A stretch of DNA of 64,000 bases from Sipunculus nudus (Eukaryota > Annelida > Sipuncula > Golfingiida > Sipunculidae): positions 78,942,065 through 79,006,064 of the forward strand of contig CM049315.1 in the NCBI GenBank assembly GCA_026874595.1, read 5' to 3'. Both the position numbers and the translations under genes were made by a program. Shown one piece after another: positions 9,272 through 17,958 of the stretch (the first letter of the stretch is position 1; every line of letters starts with the position of its first letter). The notes beneath the pieces were generated by a model. The model saw nothing but the letters and a program-made list of their open reading frames with translations. It was not told the origin of the DNA and did not search any database.

Positions 9272-10366
9272 ATGAAAGCAAAAGGCAAGAGTAAAGGGAG
9301 ACCCCAGAGGTACAATCCGTGTTACTCAACGAACGCTTCGCGATGCCGTTTCAGACGTCCGCCAGACCACTACGTTTTTTTGTTAAACACCGTTGCCAAA
9401 ACAAGGTCTCCCCCGGCTTTGTTCCACTGCATCACGCACGGACGCCTCCATGCCTGTTTCAAAACAGGGGACCAGCACCCGGACAGCGGTAGCGACCCTT
9501 GCCCTGGCGTGGAGATGACGGCAGACGGTGATATGGTGTGTGTGGCATCAGGGATGCCGAGCGGAGCCAAGATATATGAAACGTGTCCGCGTGAGGACGA
9601 GTTTCCCCGGCACGGGACAGAGAATGACGCACCGGTCATATCTACAGGTGACGGGAACGGCCAAACATGTGCGACCCATGTTTTTCAACAAGACCACATG
9701 GCGACGTACACGTGGGAAAAACAACAGTCAGCCGACCGTGACGAACTCCTAAGGGTAGAGCCACGTCCGGAATTCGTTATGGCGGTAATAGCCCGACCCG
9801 TCACGGTGTACAACTTTTCACTTGTTGATCAGCTCCTGTTCAGTCGATACACCGAGACTGACGCGCTTCTGCACGATTACGTGTCAAGCAAAGTGTCACA
9901 CCCATCCCAAGACGACACGAAACATGTGAAATACGAGTGTTACAAGGCCCTGTCTCGGCTGTCACCCAACCTTCGTCCGTCGTACGGTGAATGCTCCCGC
10001 GCATGGTGCTCTGCAGTGGAATCTCTCACTTCGTCGGAAAAGGACTCGACCAGGGGATCCCGGACAATCGATGAATTGAAAAAATACCTCGCCACACATA
10101 TGAGACATGCAGTATCAGACATGAACCGGGGCAAACAAAGGAATGCCATGTGGATCTACGACCATCCGGCGTCAACGTCTAGCCAGCTTTCAGCAGGTGT
10201 GGCTGGACAGGTCACCACGCAGGACGTCGAAGGCGGCGGGTGTAACAACATCACGTACACTGCTTATGACCCAGTGACCGGTATGAATGTATCCAGGTGT
10301 CCAAAATACAGGTATTTTACGCCGATGCTACCCAAGCCCTGCATACCACATCACCAGCGTTTATGA
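9272..10366 (+). CDS. Unrecognised 364-residue Cys/His protein
   Basis: An ATG at 9272 opens a 364-residue frame. The N-terminus is very basic (MKAKGKSKGRPQR). Residues 50-115 carry several Cys and His (HCITHGRLHACF, later MVCVASG), which could bind zinc. The middle (165-245) looks globular. The C-terminal part has a second Cys-rich patch (GGGCNNI, SRCPKY). No membrane segment is visible. The gene lies in the terminase intron. In Herpesviridae the genes in that intron encode tegument and capsid-associated packaging proteins, but I see no sequence evidence that this is one of them. Confidence 0.7.
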   Translation: MKAKGKSKGRPQRYNPCYSTNASRCRFRRPPDHYVFLLNTVAKTRSPPALFHCITHGRLHACFKTGDQHPDSGSDPCPGVEMTADGDMVCVASGMPSGAKIYETCPREDEFPRHGTENDAPVISTGDGNGQTCATHVFQQDHMATYTWEKQQSADRDELLRVEPRPEFVMAVIARPVTVYNFSLVDQLLFSRYTETDALLHDYVSSKVSHPSQDDTKHVKYECYKALSRLSPNLRPSYGECSRAWCSAVESLTSSEKDSTRGSRTIDELKKYLATHMRHAVSDMNRGKQRNAMWIYDHPASTSSQLSAGVAGQVTTQDVEGGGCNNITYTAYDPVTGMNVSRCPKYRYFTPMLPKPCIPHHQRL

Positions 10367-10473
10367 AGCCGCCTGTGTCTATAATCCACAGTTACTCTAA
10401 GTCCCCTGTTTCCATTTTGTAAACTTTCACCGTGAAAGCTACGTGAAAACCTTTAAAAGCTTACCTGTAGGCG

Positions 10474-11232
10474 TCACACAGCTAGTTCATTTAGTGTCAA
10501 ATGGGGAACATGCAAAAGCAGGTGACTCAGGACAGTAGTTCCGTCTTCAGACAACATGAAAGCTGAGTCTTCACAGCTGTTCAAGACACGGCGCGCCGTG
10601 TTAGAATGGCCGAGTGACACAGGTGTGGGTTTGCAATGGAAACGGCACGCTTCTGCCACCAGCCTCATGAAACACCCGAAAGCAGCGTATGCAGACACCA
10701 TCCAACGGTCGCGCATTGTTACAGTGCATACGTCGACCTCTCCTATCGCAGCTCGCATATCTTCATTCGCCTTATCGATTGCATCCACCAACCGCTGTAC
10801 CTCGGAATATTTCAGGTAGTACAGGTCGCGTAAACCTTCGATCAAACACGAAAACCTCGTACAACTGATCATGAATGTATGGCTGTGCGGGACCTCTTTT
10901 GACATCAGAAATCGTCTCACGAAATATACAGCCGCCAAACGGATGCAGATGTAGTTGTACAAACGCAGGCATTCTTGGTCTGCATGCAAAGCGTCAGGGA
11001 TTCCAGGACTTCCAAATAAAAAAGTGCAGATACTTTCGTCGCTGTGTAAGCTCAACGAAGGTAACAACACACTGGATAGAATCTTTCCGTCCACGTTATT
11101 GAGCGTTTCAGCCACATCAGGGACGGTGGGCGACCGTTTCTTGTCTAGCCGAAGAAAACCCGCGCCCCGTTGCAGTTCAAGCTGCCTCCTGACATCTAGT
11201 GGCATACATTCCTCCAAAGGTACCCTATCCAT
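10474..11232 (-). CDS. Unrecognised 252-residue helical protein
   Basis: An ATG at 11232 gives 252 residues, and the gene runs convergently with 9272-10366. The protein looks mostly alpha-helical, with alternating hydrophobic stretches such as LYNYICIRLAAVYFVRRFL near residues 89-107. It has no signal peptide or known motif. It is the only gene in the terminase intron that reads the same way as the terminase, so a spliced terminase transcript would remove it. It needs its own promoter, and I see no clear TATA box. Confidence 0.7.
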   Translation of the reverse strand: MDRVPLEECMPLDVRRQLELQRGAGFLRLDKKRSPTVPDVAETLNNVDGKILSSVLLPSLSLHSDESICTFLFGSPGIPDALHADQECLRLYNYICIRLAAVYFVRRFLMSKEVPHSHTFMISCTRFSCLIEGLRDLYYLKYSEVQRLVDAIDKANEDMRAAIGEVDVCTVTMRDRWMVSAYAAFGCFMRLVAEACRFHCKPTPVSLGHSNTARRVLNSCEDSAFMLSEDGTTVLSHLLLHVPHLTLNELAV

Positions 11233-11431
11233 ATTTGGACTACTTCAGCGGAAACGTCTGCGAGACATACTCGTTACGTTTTACCGTTTAGTTGACATTA
11301 CCGAATAAGCTACCACCACCGCAAATAACATATAGTTCATTTCATGCGGTGGTGACCCGTCACCCGTTGGGGGATCCCTTAGTAAAAACCCGTTCGGGAA
11401 AGCCCCCCACCGATGAAAACCTCAAACAACC

Positions 11432-13003
11432 ATGGCTGCAAAAGACCTATGTGATCCACATACCGGACCAGCAGTGACCAGGCCATTTGAGGATTGCTAT
11501 GAACCGATATGGAGAACAGCCGCTGGAGCCCCGGCGTCCATGTTTCTGTACCTACACCACCGTCGCGTTGACGAAGTTTTTTGGATACGCTTGGTGACCC
11601 ATTACATGTCAGCCCGTGATCACAGATGGCATAACCGCTACACAGAAATCAAACCAAGGAACATGTTCTACGATACATTAGTGGGAGGCACGGTCATAGA
11701 ACTGGACATGCCACGGCCAGACCTTGTATCGTATAGCAGGGAGCCCGGTTCTTCAGTTGAGCTGACAGATTGGCTGGACATCTTGTTCATTGACAACGAT
11801 AACGGTCCCAATGACACGCTGGACAGAGTAACCGTGCCTGTACATTTCATTTTGTCAAGCGTCACGTGCATGTTCAACGAGTGGCTTATCCACGCCCGTT
11901 CCTTGAAAGCGCTGGAAAAACTACCTGGTACAGAGGAAGGTGCGCAAACCGCTGAAAGTGAAATGAGTGCCATTCCCGGAGAGACCGTGTCCGCAGCGGT
12001 GAATTTACGAAGCGTACTGAACCAGTTTTACGATGCTAATCCTGCCCCGGAAGACCAAACCACGTCTGCAGAAATGCAAGACTTAACACCTGAACACATC
12101 TGCATGCGACTCATCTGCCATTGGGAACCGGCTGTACCTGCAACAGAGGAAGGCAGGAGGCGATCCGTGGCCGTAATGCTGTTATCTCACATGCACAATT
12201 ACGGACAGGTGTTTTCAGAACGGCAGATGGACCCGGCGAGCACGGGGACGTACAAGTGCGGGATCGAGGACAAAATCTTCCGAGTGCTGACCTCAGTTAG
12301 CCTCCCCATGCTGAGCAGAATGTTTGACCAGGTGGATGACATAAACGTCATTCTAACATGGTGCGCTAACGTTTCAATCTGTCCGGACGTGCATAATACA
12401 TTATCCCAGCAGATCGCGCTTTACGCCGGATGGTTGACAGTTCGCGACAGCTGTACAGTGCCCGGTGTGACCGATCCACTTATGAGGGCTTTTTCGCACA
12501 TGAACCCTGTGGCGTTGGTACTGATATTCAGGAGGGTGATCAGTCGCCTGAGGGGGGAATGCGGACAGGTAAAGTTGGGTTTCAATAAAGGACTTGGCGC
12601 AAGGTTGCAGTCCGCCGTTGAGTGGTATATGGACGGCCGTCGGACAAACCCAGACGTCCCTTATTACTTGCAAGTTCATTTTTATGGGGCTGGTGTGCAT
12701 AACGGAACGGTACGCTTCATGGAGCCTGTGTGGTATTTTACATTCAAAGGACCGCACGGCGGCCAACAACATTCTGACGAATGTTCCATGTGGATCAACG
12801 TGAGTGAACCAAATGACCTGGTGTTCCTCTGTCCCAACAAGCACTCGCGTTTGACACGACATTACGTTCCGGGGGGCAACCCAGTGGAATGGCGTTACCC
12901 CGGAATGATGGAAGAACTGCTGCAAAGGCTTTCGTACCCTCTGGATCTGCTGATCGAATTCATCGGTTTCACGCTGGTGGAACCTATACCTGTATTGTAT
13001 TGA
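11432..13003 (+). CDS. Unrecognised 523-residue protein
   Basis: The ATG at 11432 sits in an excellent Kozak context (ACCATGG) and gives 523 residues. The protein appears soluble and globular, with an acidic segment near 155-200 and a C-terminal region rich in aromatic residues (VHFYGAGVHNG, YFTFKGPHGG). The gene occupies the middle of the terminase intron and is followed within 90 bp by another plus-strand gene, probably as a group with shared 3' ends. I do not recognise it. Its size and position would suit a capsid or tegument protein, but that is only positional reasoning. Confidence 0.75.
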   Translation: MAAKDLCDPHTGPAVTRPFEDCYEPIWRTAAGAPASMFLYLHHRRVDEVFWIRLVTHYMSARDHRWHNRYTEIKPRNMFYDTLVGGTVIELDMPRPDLVSYSREPGSSVELTDWLDILFIDNDNGPNDTLDRVTVPVHFILSSVTCMFNEWLIHARSLKALEKLPGTEEGAQTAESEMSAIPGETVSAAVNLRSVLNQFYDANPAPEDQTTSAEMQDLTPEHICMRLICHWEPAVPATEEGRRRSVAVMLLSHMHNYGQVFSERQMDPASTGTYKCGIEDKIFRVLTSVSLPMLSRMFDQVDDINVILTWCANVSICPDVHNTLSQQIALYAGWLTVRDSCTVPGVTDPLMRAFSHMNPVALVLIFRRVISRLRGECGQVKLGFNKGLGARLQSAVEWYMDGRRTNPDVPYYLQVHFYGAGVHNGTVRFMEPVWYFTFKGPHGGQQHSDECSMWINVSEPNDLVFLCPNKHSRLTRHYVPGGNPVEWRYPGMMEELLQRLSYPLDLLIEFIGFTLVEPIPVLY

Positions 13004-13092
13004 AGCATACCGGTCAGCCGGTCGACATGTATTATTTGTGTTAACGTTGTCGCTGAACTGTGGGCGGCACAGCTGTTCTTTCAGACGCCAAA

Positions 13093-13881
13093 ATGGTAGA
13101 CGTTATAGACAAATTCTCGAGGCCTTCGTTTTCGGCGCCAGGTGACGTGTTTCTGGTGACAGACGTGTCAGGTGATACGCGTATATGCAGACCCCGTTCA
13201 CAGACAGTGAACGTATTCTACGGCCTCAACTGCAAGACAGGCGCGTCATCACTATGCGTTGTGAACAAGACCCACATTTACATCTTGAGCGACCTACAGG
13301 GTAACGCAGACGAACACAGTATAGTTCCCGTAAGGATAGAACTGAACGGACGCGCACATGTGATGCCCGCCAGAGGATACCACCAGATTTGCAGATTTTG
13401 GCTCTGCGCACCGTACAGAACGGGAAACCGTGTGACCCTCCCTGAAAACACCGTAGGCAGCATACTGGGCATTACCGACAGAGAGTGTATCACCTGGCTA
13501 CAGAGTCGGACGTTGGCCAACAGCCATGTTGTGCACCCCAGTTGGCTGTTCGTTCACGGGAGGGGGAAAGGAAAGTACACCGGATTTGCAGAGATCGATA
13601 ACATCCCTGTTTACACAAACAACACCAACCCGTCAGATGTAACCGATATAATGGCCAGAACAGGTCCGCAGTTGTTTTATCAAGCTAGCTGTAAAAGTTT
13701 TTGGACGTACTTTTGTGACAACGGCGCAGCGACGAGCGCCGTACCTGCAGTGCCGCCAGCCCTAGTGAAGCATTCACTTTTCACGTCTTGCATGGGTGAA
13801 CAGTCAGAAGACGAAACGTATTCACACAACGGGTGGGGTGGCCCGCAAGCTGCCGTACAGTGTCTGTGCGCATCTCTCTAG
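13093..13881 (+). CDS. Unrecognised 262-residue protein
   Basis: The first ATG in this frame, at 13093 (AAAATGG), gives 262 residues; the frame extends up to 13060 only from a GTG. The sequence is beta-rich, with short alternating hydrophobic strands (VFLVTDV, HIYILSDL, RAHVMPARG) and a basic GRGKGKYTGF patch near residue 168. There is no signal peptide. It lies in the terminase intron between two plus-strand genes. The 236-residue protein at 28025-28735 has a similar KGKGK patch, but I could not establish relatedness by eye. Confidence 0.7.
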   Translation: MVDVIDKFSRPSFSAPGDVFLVTDVSGDTRICRPRSQTVNVFYGLNCKTGASSLCVVNKTHIYILSDLQGNADEHSIVPVRIELNGRAHVMPARGYHQICRFWLCAPYRTGNRVTLPENTVGSILGITDRECITWLQSRTLANSHVVHPSWLFVHGRGKGKYTGFAEIDNIPVYTNNTNPSDVTDIMARTGPQLFYQASCKSFWTYFCDNGAATSAVPAVPPALVKHSLFTSCMGEQSEDETYSHNGWGGPQAAVQCLCASL

Positions 13882-13977
13882 GCGGGTTGGCGTGGCCCAA
13901 CAGAGACGCCTGTGGAGGCAGGGAACCCTAACCGCTTTGTGCGGGTGTCGTGTGTGTCACAACACAAGAACTCGGCC

Positions 13978-14355
13978 ATGCCAGGATGGTTAGGTAACCT
14001 GTGCAACCGTGTTACAGGAGCCAGGCGTGCTGTCCCAGGGAGTACGTACACGCGTGTCAGCAGGCAGATAGCTGACGCAGAGAAGGACATGTCAAAGCAT
14101 GGCATTGACAGGATGCTAGAGGAAAGGAGTACCACATGCAAGTTCAAATTGCAGACTGCTGTACCTGAACTGTCCGATCCAAACACACCGTCGCAGTCAG
14201 AACAGAACCGTCGTGCGGGTAGCGTTTGCATTGACCTGCCGCAGAACATATGGGAACTTAAACAACTGGACGATGAATACGTGTTGTATATGTGTGCTAG
14301 CTGTGGTTTGTGGCGCGACCTGCTGAAAGGTCGCACAAATTATTTTACCATGTGA
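13978..14355 (+). CDS. Small unrecognised protein with CxxC
   Basis: The first ATG in frame, at 13978, gives 125 residues; upstream the frame opens only with GTG at 13912. The N-terminal half is basic, and the C-terminal half contains YMCASCGLW, a single CxxC that could bind metal or be redox active. An ATTAAA follows about 50 bp after the stop. The gene ends just before the terminase exon 1 ORF, which it faces tail-to-tail. The family is unknown. Confidence 0.6.
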   Translation: MPGWLGNLCNRVTGARRAVPGSTYTRVSRQIADAEKDMSKHGIDRMLEERSTTCKFKLQTAVPELSDPNTPSQSEQNRRAGSVCIDLPQNIWELKQLDDEYVLYMCASCGLWRDLLKGRTNYFTM

Positions 14356-14407
14356 AATCATAGTGTGTTTCATTGTAAGAATCACTGCTGTATTTACAAC
14401 AATGATT

Positions 14408-14413
14408 ATTAAA
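14408..14413 (+). terminator. Poly(A) signal ATTAAA
   Basis: The variant hexamer ATTAAA lies 53 bp after the stop at 14355. It could end the whole plus-strand gene group of the terminase intron. Confidence 0.4.
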
Positions 14414-14525
14414 AGTATATAACAAGCGATAACACTGGCGTGAGCATTTTTCATATGTGTAACCTCTGCCACGGACGTTCAGGTGTCATATGAAAGATAC
14501 TAATAATCATTGCACGTTATCATTC

Positions 14526-14531
14526 TTTATT
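14526..14531 (-). terminator. Intronic poly(A) signal after terminase exon 1
   Basis: AATAAA on the minus strand, 4 bp beyond the in-frame stop (14536) reached if the terminase intron is not removed. Its use would give a short message for the Walker A part only. Confidence 0.5.
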
Positions 14532-14604
14532 CACATCATCCCTCCCTTCCCTCACACACATCCATGCGACCCAGTGGCTTTATCCCAGCTACAGTTATAC
14601 TTAC

Positions 14605-15756
14605 ATTTTGATTCCCCAAGCTGAGGAAAAACATTTCCGTGTGCAACCCGTTTTCAAAATGTATCGCCAACTTCGGTTCATACATAGGATTTTGCTGATT
14701 GACGGTGGTTCGGAAACGTAGTTTGGCTTTGGCGTCCAAATGATCGAGTATCAGCTGCATGGAGTTGACGTGTTGCACAGTATCTGCCTTTACCTTACGG
14801 CTGAGATCATGCGAACACGAAAAATATGCAAACCGCATATCAGTCGCCCGCATGCCCGCCGCCAGCGTGACCTGTGTGATGTATGTTTTGCCCATGCGCC
14901 TGGGAACGAGGGCCACGCATATATTTGACGTCCGGCTTTCGGTCATAACACGCCGGCTGTATCCTCCCGCTATGAAAAATCGTTTGATGATCCGCTGCAA
15001 CATGTGGTTGTGCTCCGGCGCACGCGCTGCGGCAGAAAAGGCGACGATATGCATAACCATGAGACCCTGAAACGGTTCAAGAACGATGTCTTTGTATTTA
15101 AAAAACAAATGTAACAAACTAAGCCAGTTGAGCACCGCTCGCGTTTCAGTGTTCTGCCACACGCTTTCATCCAAAGCCAGCCTGTCTGAGGGAGACACTG
15201 GTCGCAACCGTGAAGACATCCCGGTCACAGAGTGTTTCATCCAGTCGTGCAATTCAAACAGGGTCATGGGTATCTGTGAAGCCAGGGGAATGCAGACGTG
15301 CGCATGGTTCTGGCGAACTCCCGCTTCTGTGTTGAGCCATATGTCAGTGAAACTGCGTGATGACGGACTACGGTTATGCGAGTCAAACTCCTTGTACAAG
15401 TCGTCCGCTTTGCCATTTTGAAGCAGTTCGGCATTGCCCTGTAACCGGCAAACACCCGACCTCCAGAACAGGTAATCGTCGAACACATCATCCACCACCC
15501 AAGAGAACAGTGGGTGTCTCAAAGTGCAGTCAGGGACGTCACGCACTAAAGGGTGTTGGTTGACCTGCCATTCCCTGGGGCGGTATGCAGTGACAGGGTA
15601 AACCCGTGGCGCGGTGTTCCACGCTTCACTCTCGCGATCATTATGTGTGATGTCACGATTGCTGCCGCGAACAGCCGTCTGCCCTTCTGTCTTCTGTGAT
15701 TTTTTCCGATTTTGAACAGACCCGTAGGTTTGTCCGGTTATGCCCCTGACATCCAT
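14605..15756 (-). CDS. Terminase large subunit, exon 1 (Walker A)
   Basis: This is the N-terminal exon of the packaging ATPase: 384 residues from the ATG at 15756 to a perfect GTAAGT donor. The nucleotide-binding motif VPRRMGKT lies near residues 283-290, with the adenine-binding and lid regions around it. The first 100 residues are basic and poorly conserved in look, as is common in this family. Without splicing, the frame reads 22 more codons into the intron and stops at 14536, next to an AATAAA. Exon 2 lies at 7501-8793. A run of alternating A/T at 15817-15824 is the likely TATA element. Confidence 0.9.
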
Positions 15757-15816
15757 GAGGACGCATCAACGTTGAATATACAATGACAGGTTATGTGTCA
15801 GTCCAATCCATGTTAC

Positions 15817-15824
15817 ATATATAT
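15817..15824 (-). promoter_or_regulatory. TATA-like element of the terminase gene
   Basis: ATATATAT lies about 60 bp upstream of the ATG at 15756, the same spacing as other promoters in the window. Confidence 0.4.
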
Positions 15825-16332
15825 CAAATAAACGTGTACACGGGTATACCATCACAAGGTCAGTTCACCGTGTAAGAAAACGGCCATACGCGACAGACAG
15901 TCTGAACTATACGCCTTTTCACCGGTGCAGTCGCACCTATTCCAAAGCGCACGTGCGGTGCACTGACCTGGTTTTCTCCGTGTCTCATAAATTATCAGGG
16001 TTCACGTCAGACCTGTTTTTTTGTGCATGAACACTCGCCGCCGTCTAGACAAAACAGGCATGTCACGGCACGTTCCCAAGGCCGACGTGCCGCAGCCCCC
16101 CCCCCCCCATACATACGAGTAGTTTCGTTGCGCAATAACAACACACGTGCACATGATGGTCACGTGCACACTAGAGTGCCCTATCACTTTCGAATGCAAG
16201 TGGCAACCTGTTTGGGACACTGACCTTGGAAACGTGTCATGCCTGAACATGTTTTTGTCGAACGGTCATTGACAGAAGAGGGTCGTGTGCAACGTCGCAG
16301 AAAAACGCTGATGTAACCACACGCACTGTCCA
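15825..16332. other. Non-coding spacer with 13-C run
   Basis: No credible gene is visible between the divergent terminase and IAP promoters. The stretch contains a run of 13 C at 16096-16108, several GTGCAC or CACGTG-like boxes near 16150, and the IAP TATA box at its right end. It is probably a shared regulatory region. Confidence 0.4.
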
Positions 16333-16338
16333 TATAAA
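16333..16338 (+). promoter_or_regulatory. TATA box of the two-BIR IAP gene
   Basis: TATAAA on the plus strand, 82 bp before the ATG at 16415. Confidence 0.6.
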
Positions 16339-16414
16339 GGATAGTACGTGACGAGGCAGCATTGAATGCACCAGACATTCTTGTAGACGTGTTGTTCCGA
16401 ATTAAGTGATCGGG

Positions 16415-17170
16415 ATGGGTAAAGGAAACAGTAAATTCCGTTGGCAACAGCTGGCCGAAACGCCAGATGTGAAGGTCAAACGTATGAAGAGCGAACTGTG
16501 CCGCAGGAAAACGTTTGAAAGTTGGCCAGGAAAAGATATGATCAAACCCCGCATGATGGCTGCTTCGGGGTTTTACTACGACGACATTTCTGCCGTGATC
16601 AACTGCGCCTTTTGTGCAGCATCTTTCACTGAGTATCCCACAGGTTTCTGTCCTATGTGGTTCCATATGTTGTACTTTGGAAACGCATGTCCCTTTATCA
16701 ACGGGAAACCGACTGACAACATCCCGGCGCCAGACAGTCTTGATCCAACGTCATTTCACACTATGGAGGCTTTGGGAATACGCAAGCACAACCCTGTCGT
16801 ACCCGCCATGGGAACACTTGAGGAGAGACTTGACTCGTTCAAACCGTTACACCGCCGCTGGCCAATAGGGACTGTGCCCCCATCCGAGCAAATGGCTGAA
16901 GCAGGTTTTTTTCACCTAGGAGTAGGCGCACAGACCCGATGCTTCTGCTGCGGTAAGAAGTGCGGGGAGTTTGGACCAAACGATGACCCATGGAAAGCAC
17001 ACGAAAGGTTTAGCCCAAAATGTCTGTTTGTTATCCGCTGTAAGCCACGATCAGTTGCCGACCAGCAAAGACGTCCCAGCCACGGCGCACGACATGACAC
17101 ATTCGATGTCGGCGGTGAAACGTTCGGCCGTGCGGAAACAGGACGCACACTGTTGTGCACCGTCTGCTGA
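16415..17170 (+). CDS. Two-BIR IAP protein, RING cut by in-frame TGA
   Basis: The ATG at 16415 gives 251 residues. Inhibitor-of-apoptosis proteins bind caspases or their activators through BIR zinc folds and ubiquitinate partners through a RING. BIR1 spans about residues 25-95: Cys pair CAFC, then a His and Cys in the FHMLYFGNACPF segment. BIR2 spans about 130-205: CFCC, then His in HERF and Cys in PKC. The frame then reaches the first RING ligand pair (CTVC) and stops at a TGA (17168-17170). The other RING ligands continue in the same frame to 17302. A TATA box precedes the gene. As read, it makes a BIR-only protein without E3 ligase activity. Nonsense mutation, stop readthrough and sequencing error all remain possible. 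Confidence 0.8.
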   Translation: MGKGNSKFRWQQLAETPDVKVKRMKSELCRRKTFESWPGKDMIKPRMMAASGFYYDDISAVINCAFCAASFTEYPTGFCPMWFHMLYFGNACPFINGKPTDNIPAPDSLDPTSFHTMEALGIRKHNPVVPAMGTLEERLDSFKPLHRRWPIGTVPPSEQMAEAGFFHLGVGAQTRCFCCGKKCGEFGPNDDPWKAHERFSPKCLFVIRCKPRSVADQQRRPSHGARHDTFDVGGETFGRAETGRTLLCTVC

Positions 17171-17302
17171 GAAAACGAAGTGGAGGTTATCTTTTTCCCC
17201 TGCAAACATATAATCGTCTGCAACCAGTGTGCTCTGTGTTTGCTCCACTGTCCCGTGTGCCGTGAACCTATATATGGCAGTGCAAACGTGTTCATCGCTT
17301 GA
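17171..17302 (+). pseudogene. In-frame RING remainder after the TGA
   Basis: Directly after the TGA the same frame stays open for 43 codons and keeps the remaining C3HC4 pattern: Cys and His in PCKH, the VCNQC pair and the final CPVC pair. It then ends at its own TGA (17300-17302). That the reading frame and all ligands survive argues for a very recent lesion or for readthrough. Confidence 0.7.
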
Positions 17303-17757
17303 ACCTATCGAACCATGTGAATAGTACATTCGCCGTTAACTTTCACGAACAGTAACAAAGATTCGTTTCAGGTATAAGACGTTAGGAATATACTAATATG
17401 TGTTAAGTGTTAACATATCAGTGTCATCATCATATGTACACCTCTGTATGTAAAACAAACCATACTCGCTCATACGAGTGTCAAGGACGTGATGTCTTTG
17501 TAAGAGGATATGACTGCTAATCACGTACCGGATACCCTGCTACTTAAACGTGGTTTATGGAAACAATGTATAAAACGTCGTTGGTCGTATGTTTCGGTTA
17601 TGACGCACACCAGTAGGGAGTTTTTTTGGTGTTTACGTAGTTATTTGATATATGTGTTTGTGAGTCACGTTGCCCCTGCCATTAAACATGTTTTACAAAA
17701 AGTTGTTTGTGCGTGTTGTGGAATTTCCTATGTTTGACGTCATGTCTGCTTTCTTGC

Positions 17758-17765
17758 TATATAAG
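17758..17765 (+). promoter_or_regulatory. TATA box upstream of spliced IAP gene (unit A)
   Basis: TATATAAG lies about 200 bp before the ATG at 17959. A second weaker TATATA at 17931-17936 is too close to that ATG to drive it unless translation starts later. Confidence 0.4.
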
Positions 17766-17847
17766 CTCAGCACTACAGAATGTTCAGCATAACCGCCGCG
17801 GACGTCGACTGTTCAGTTTCGGCATCATAAGTCAGCATCCTGTCATT

Positions 17848-17853
17848 AATAAA
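17848..17853 (+). terminator. AATAAA before the spliced IAP gene (unit A)
   Basis: A plus-strand AATAAA that could end the transcript of the IAP gene at 16415. In unit B the same hexamer (31893-31898) has no such gene upstream. Confidence 0.3.
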
Positions 17854-17958
17854 CGGAGTGACTGTTATTTGGCACAGGGCTCTACAATTGATTCCATATG
17901 ACTATCGTGCTGCTGAGCTCGTCTGGAACTTATATACACCACAGGTTGTCTGTCCAAT

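Larger units (their letters stand above)
8794..14604 (-). other. Terminase intron, 5.8 kb, with six nested genes
   Basis: The donor on the minus strand is a perfect GTAAGT (plus-strand ACTTAC, 14599-14604). The acceptor is a CAG at 8794-8796. Both junctions are phase 0, and they join the Walker A part to the Walker B/nuclease part. Six ORFs lie inside: 8914-9165, 9272-10366, 11432-13003, 13093-13881 and 13978-14355 on the plus strand, and 10474-11232 on the minus strand. The junctions are predicted from sequence only. Confidence 0.8.

Noticed and set aside
16002-16250. 82-residue minus-strand ORF between terminase and IAP
   Set aside because: It crosses the poly-C run, giving a glycine stretch, and has no promoter or poly(A) support.
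17510-17737. 75-residue basic ORF, present in both units (also 31555-31782)
   Set aside because: It has an ATG but no TATA box at the right distance and no recognisable domain, and one of the few differences between the units changes it (Ser/Thr). I could not support it as a gene.
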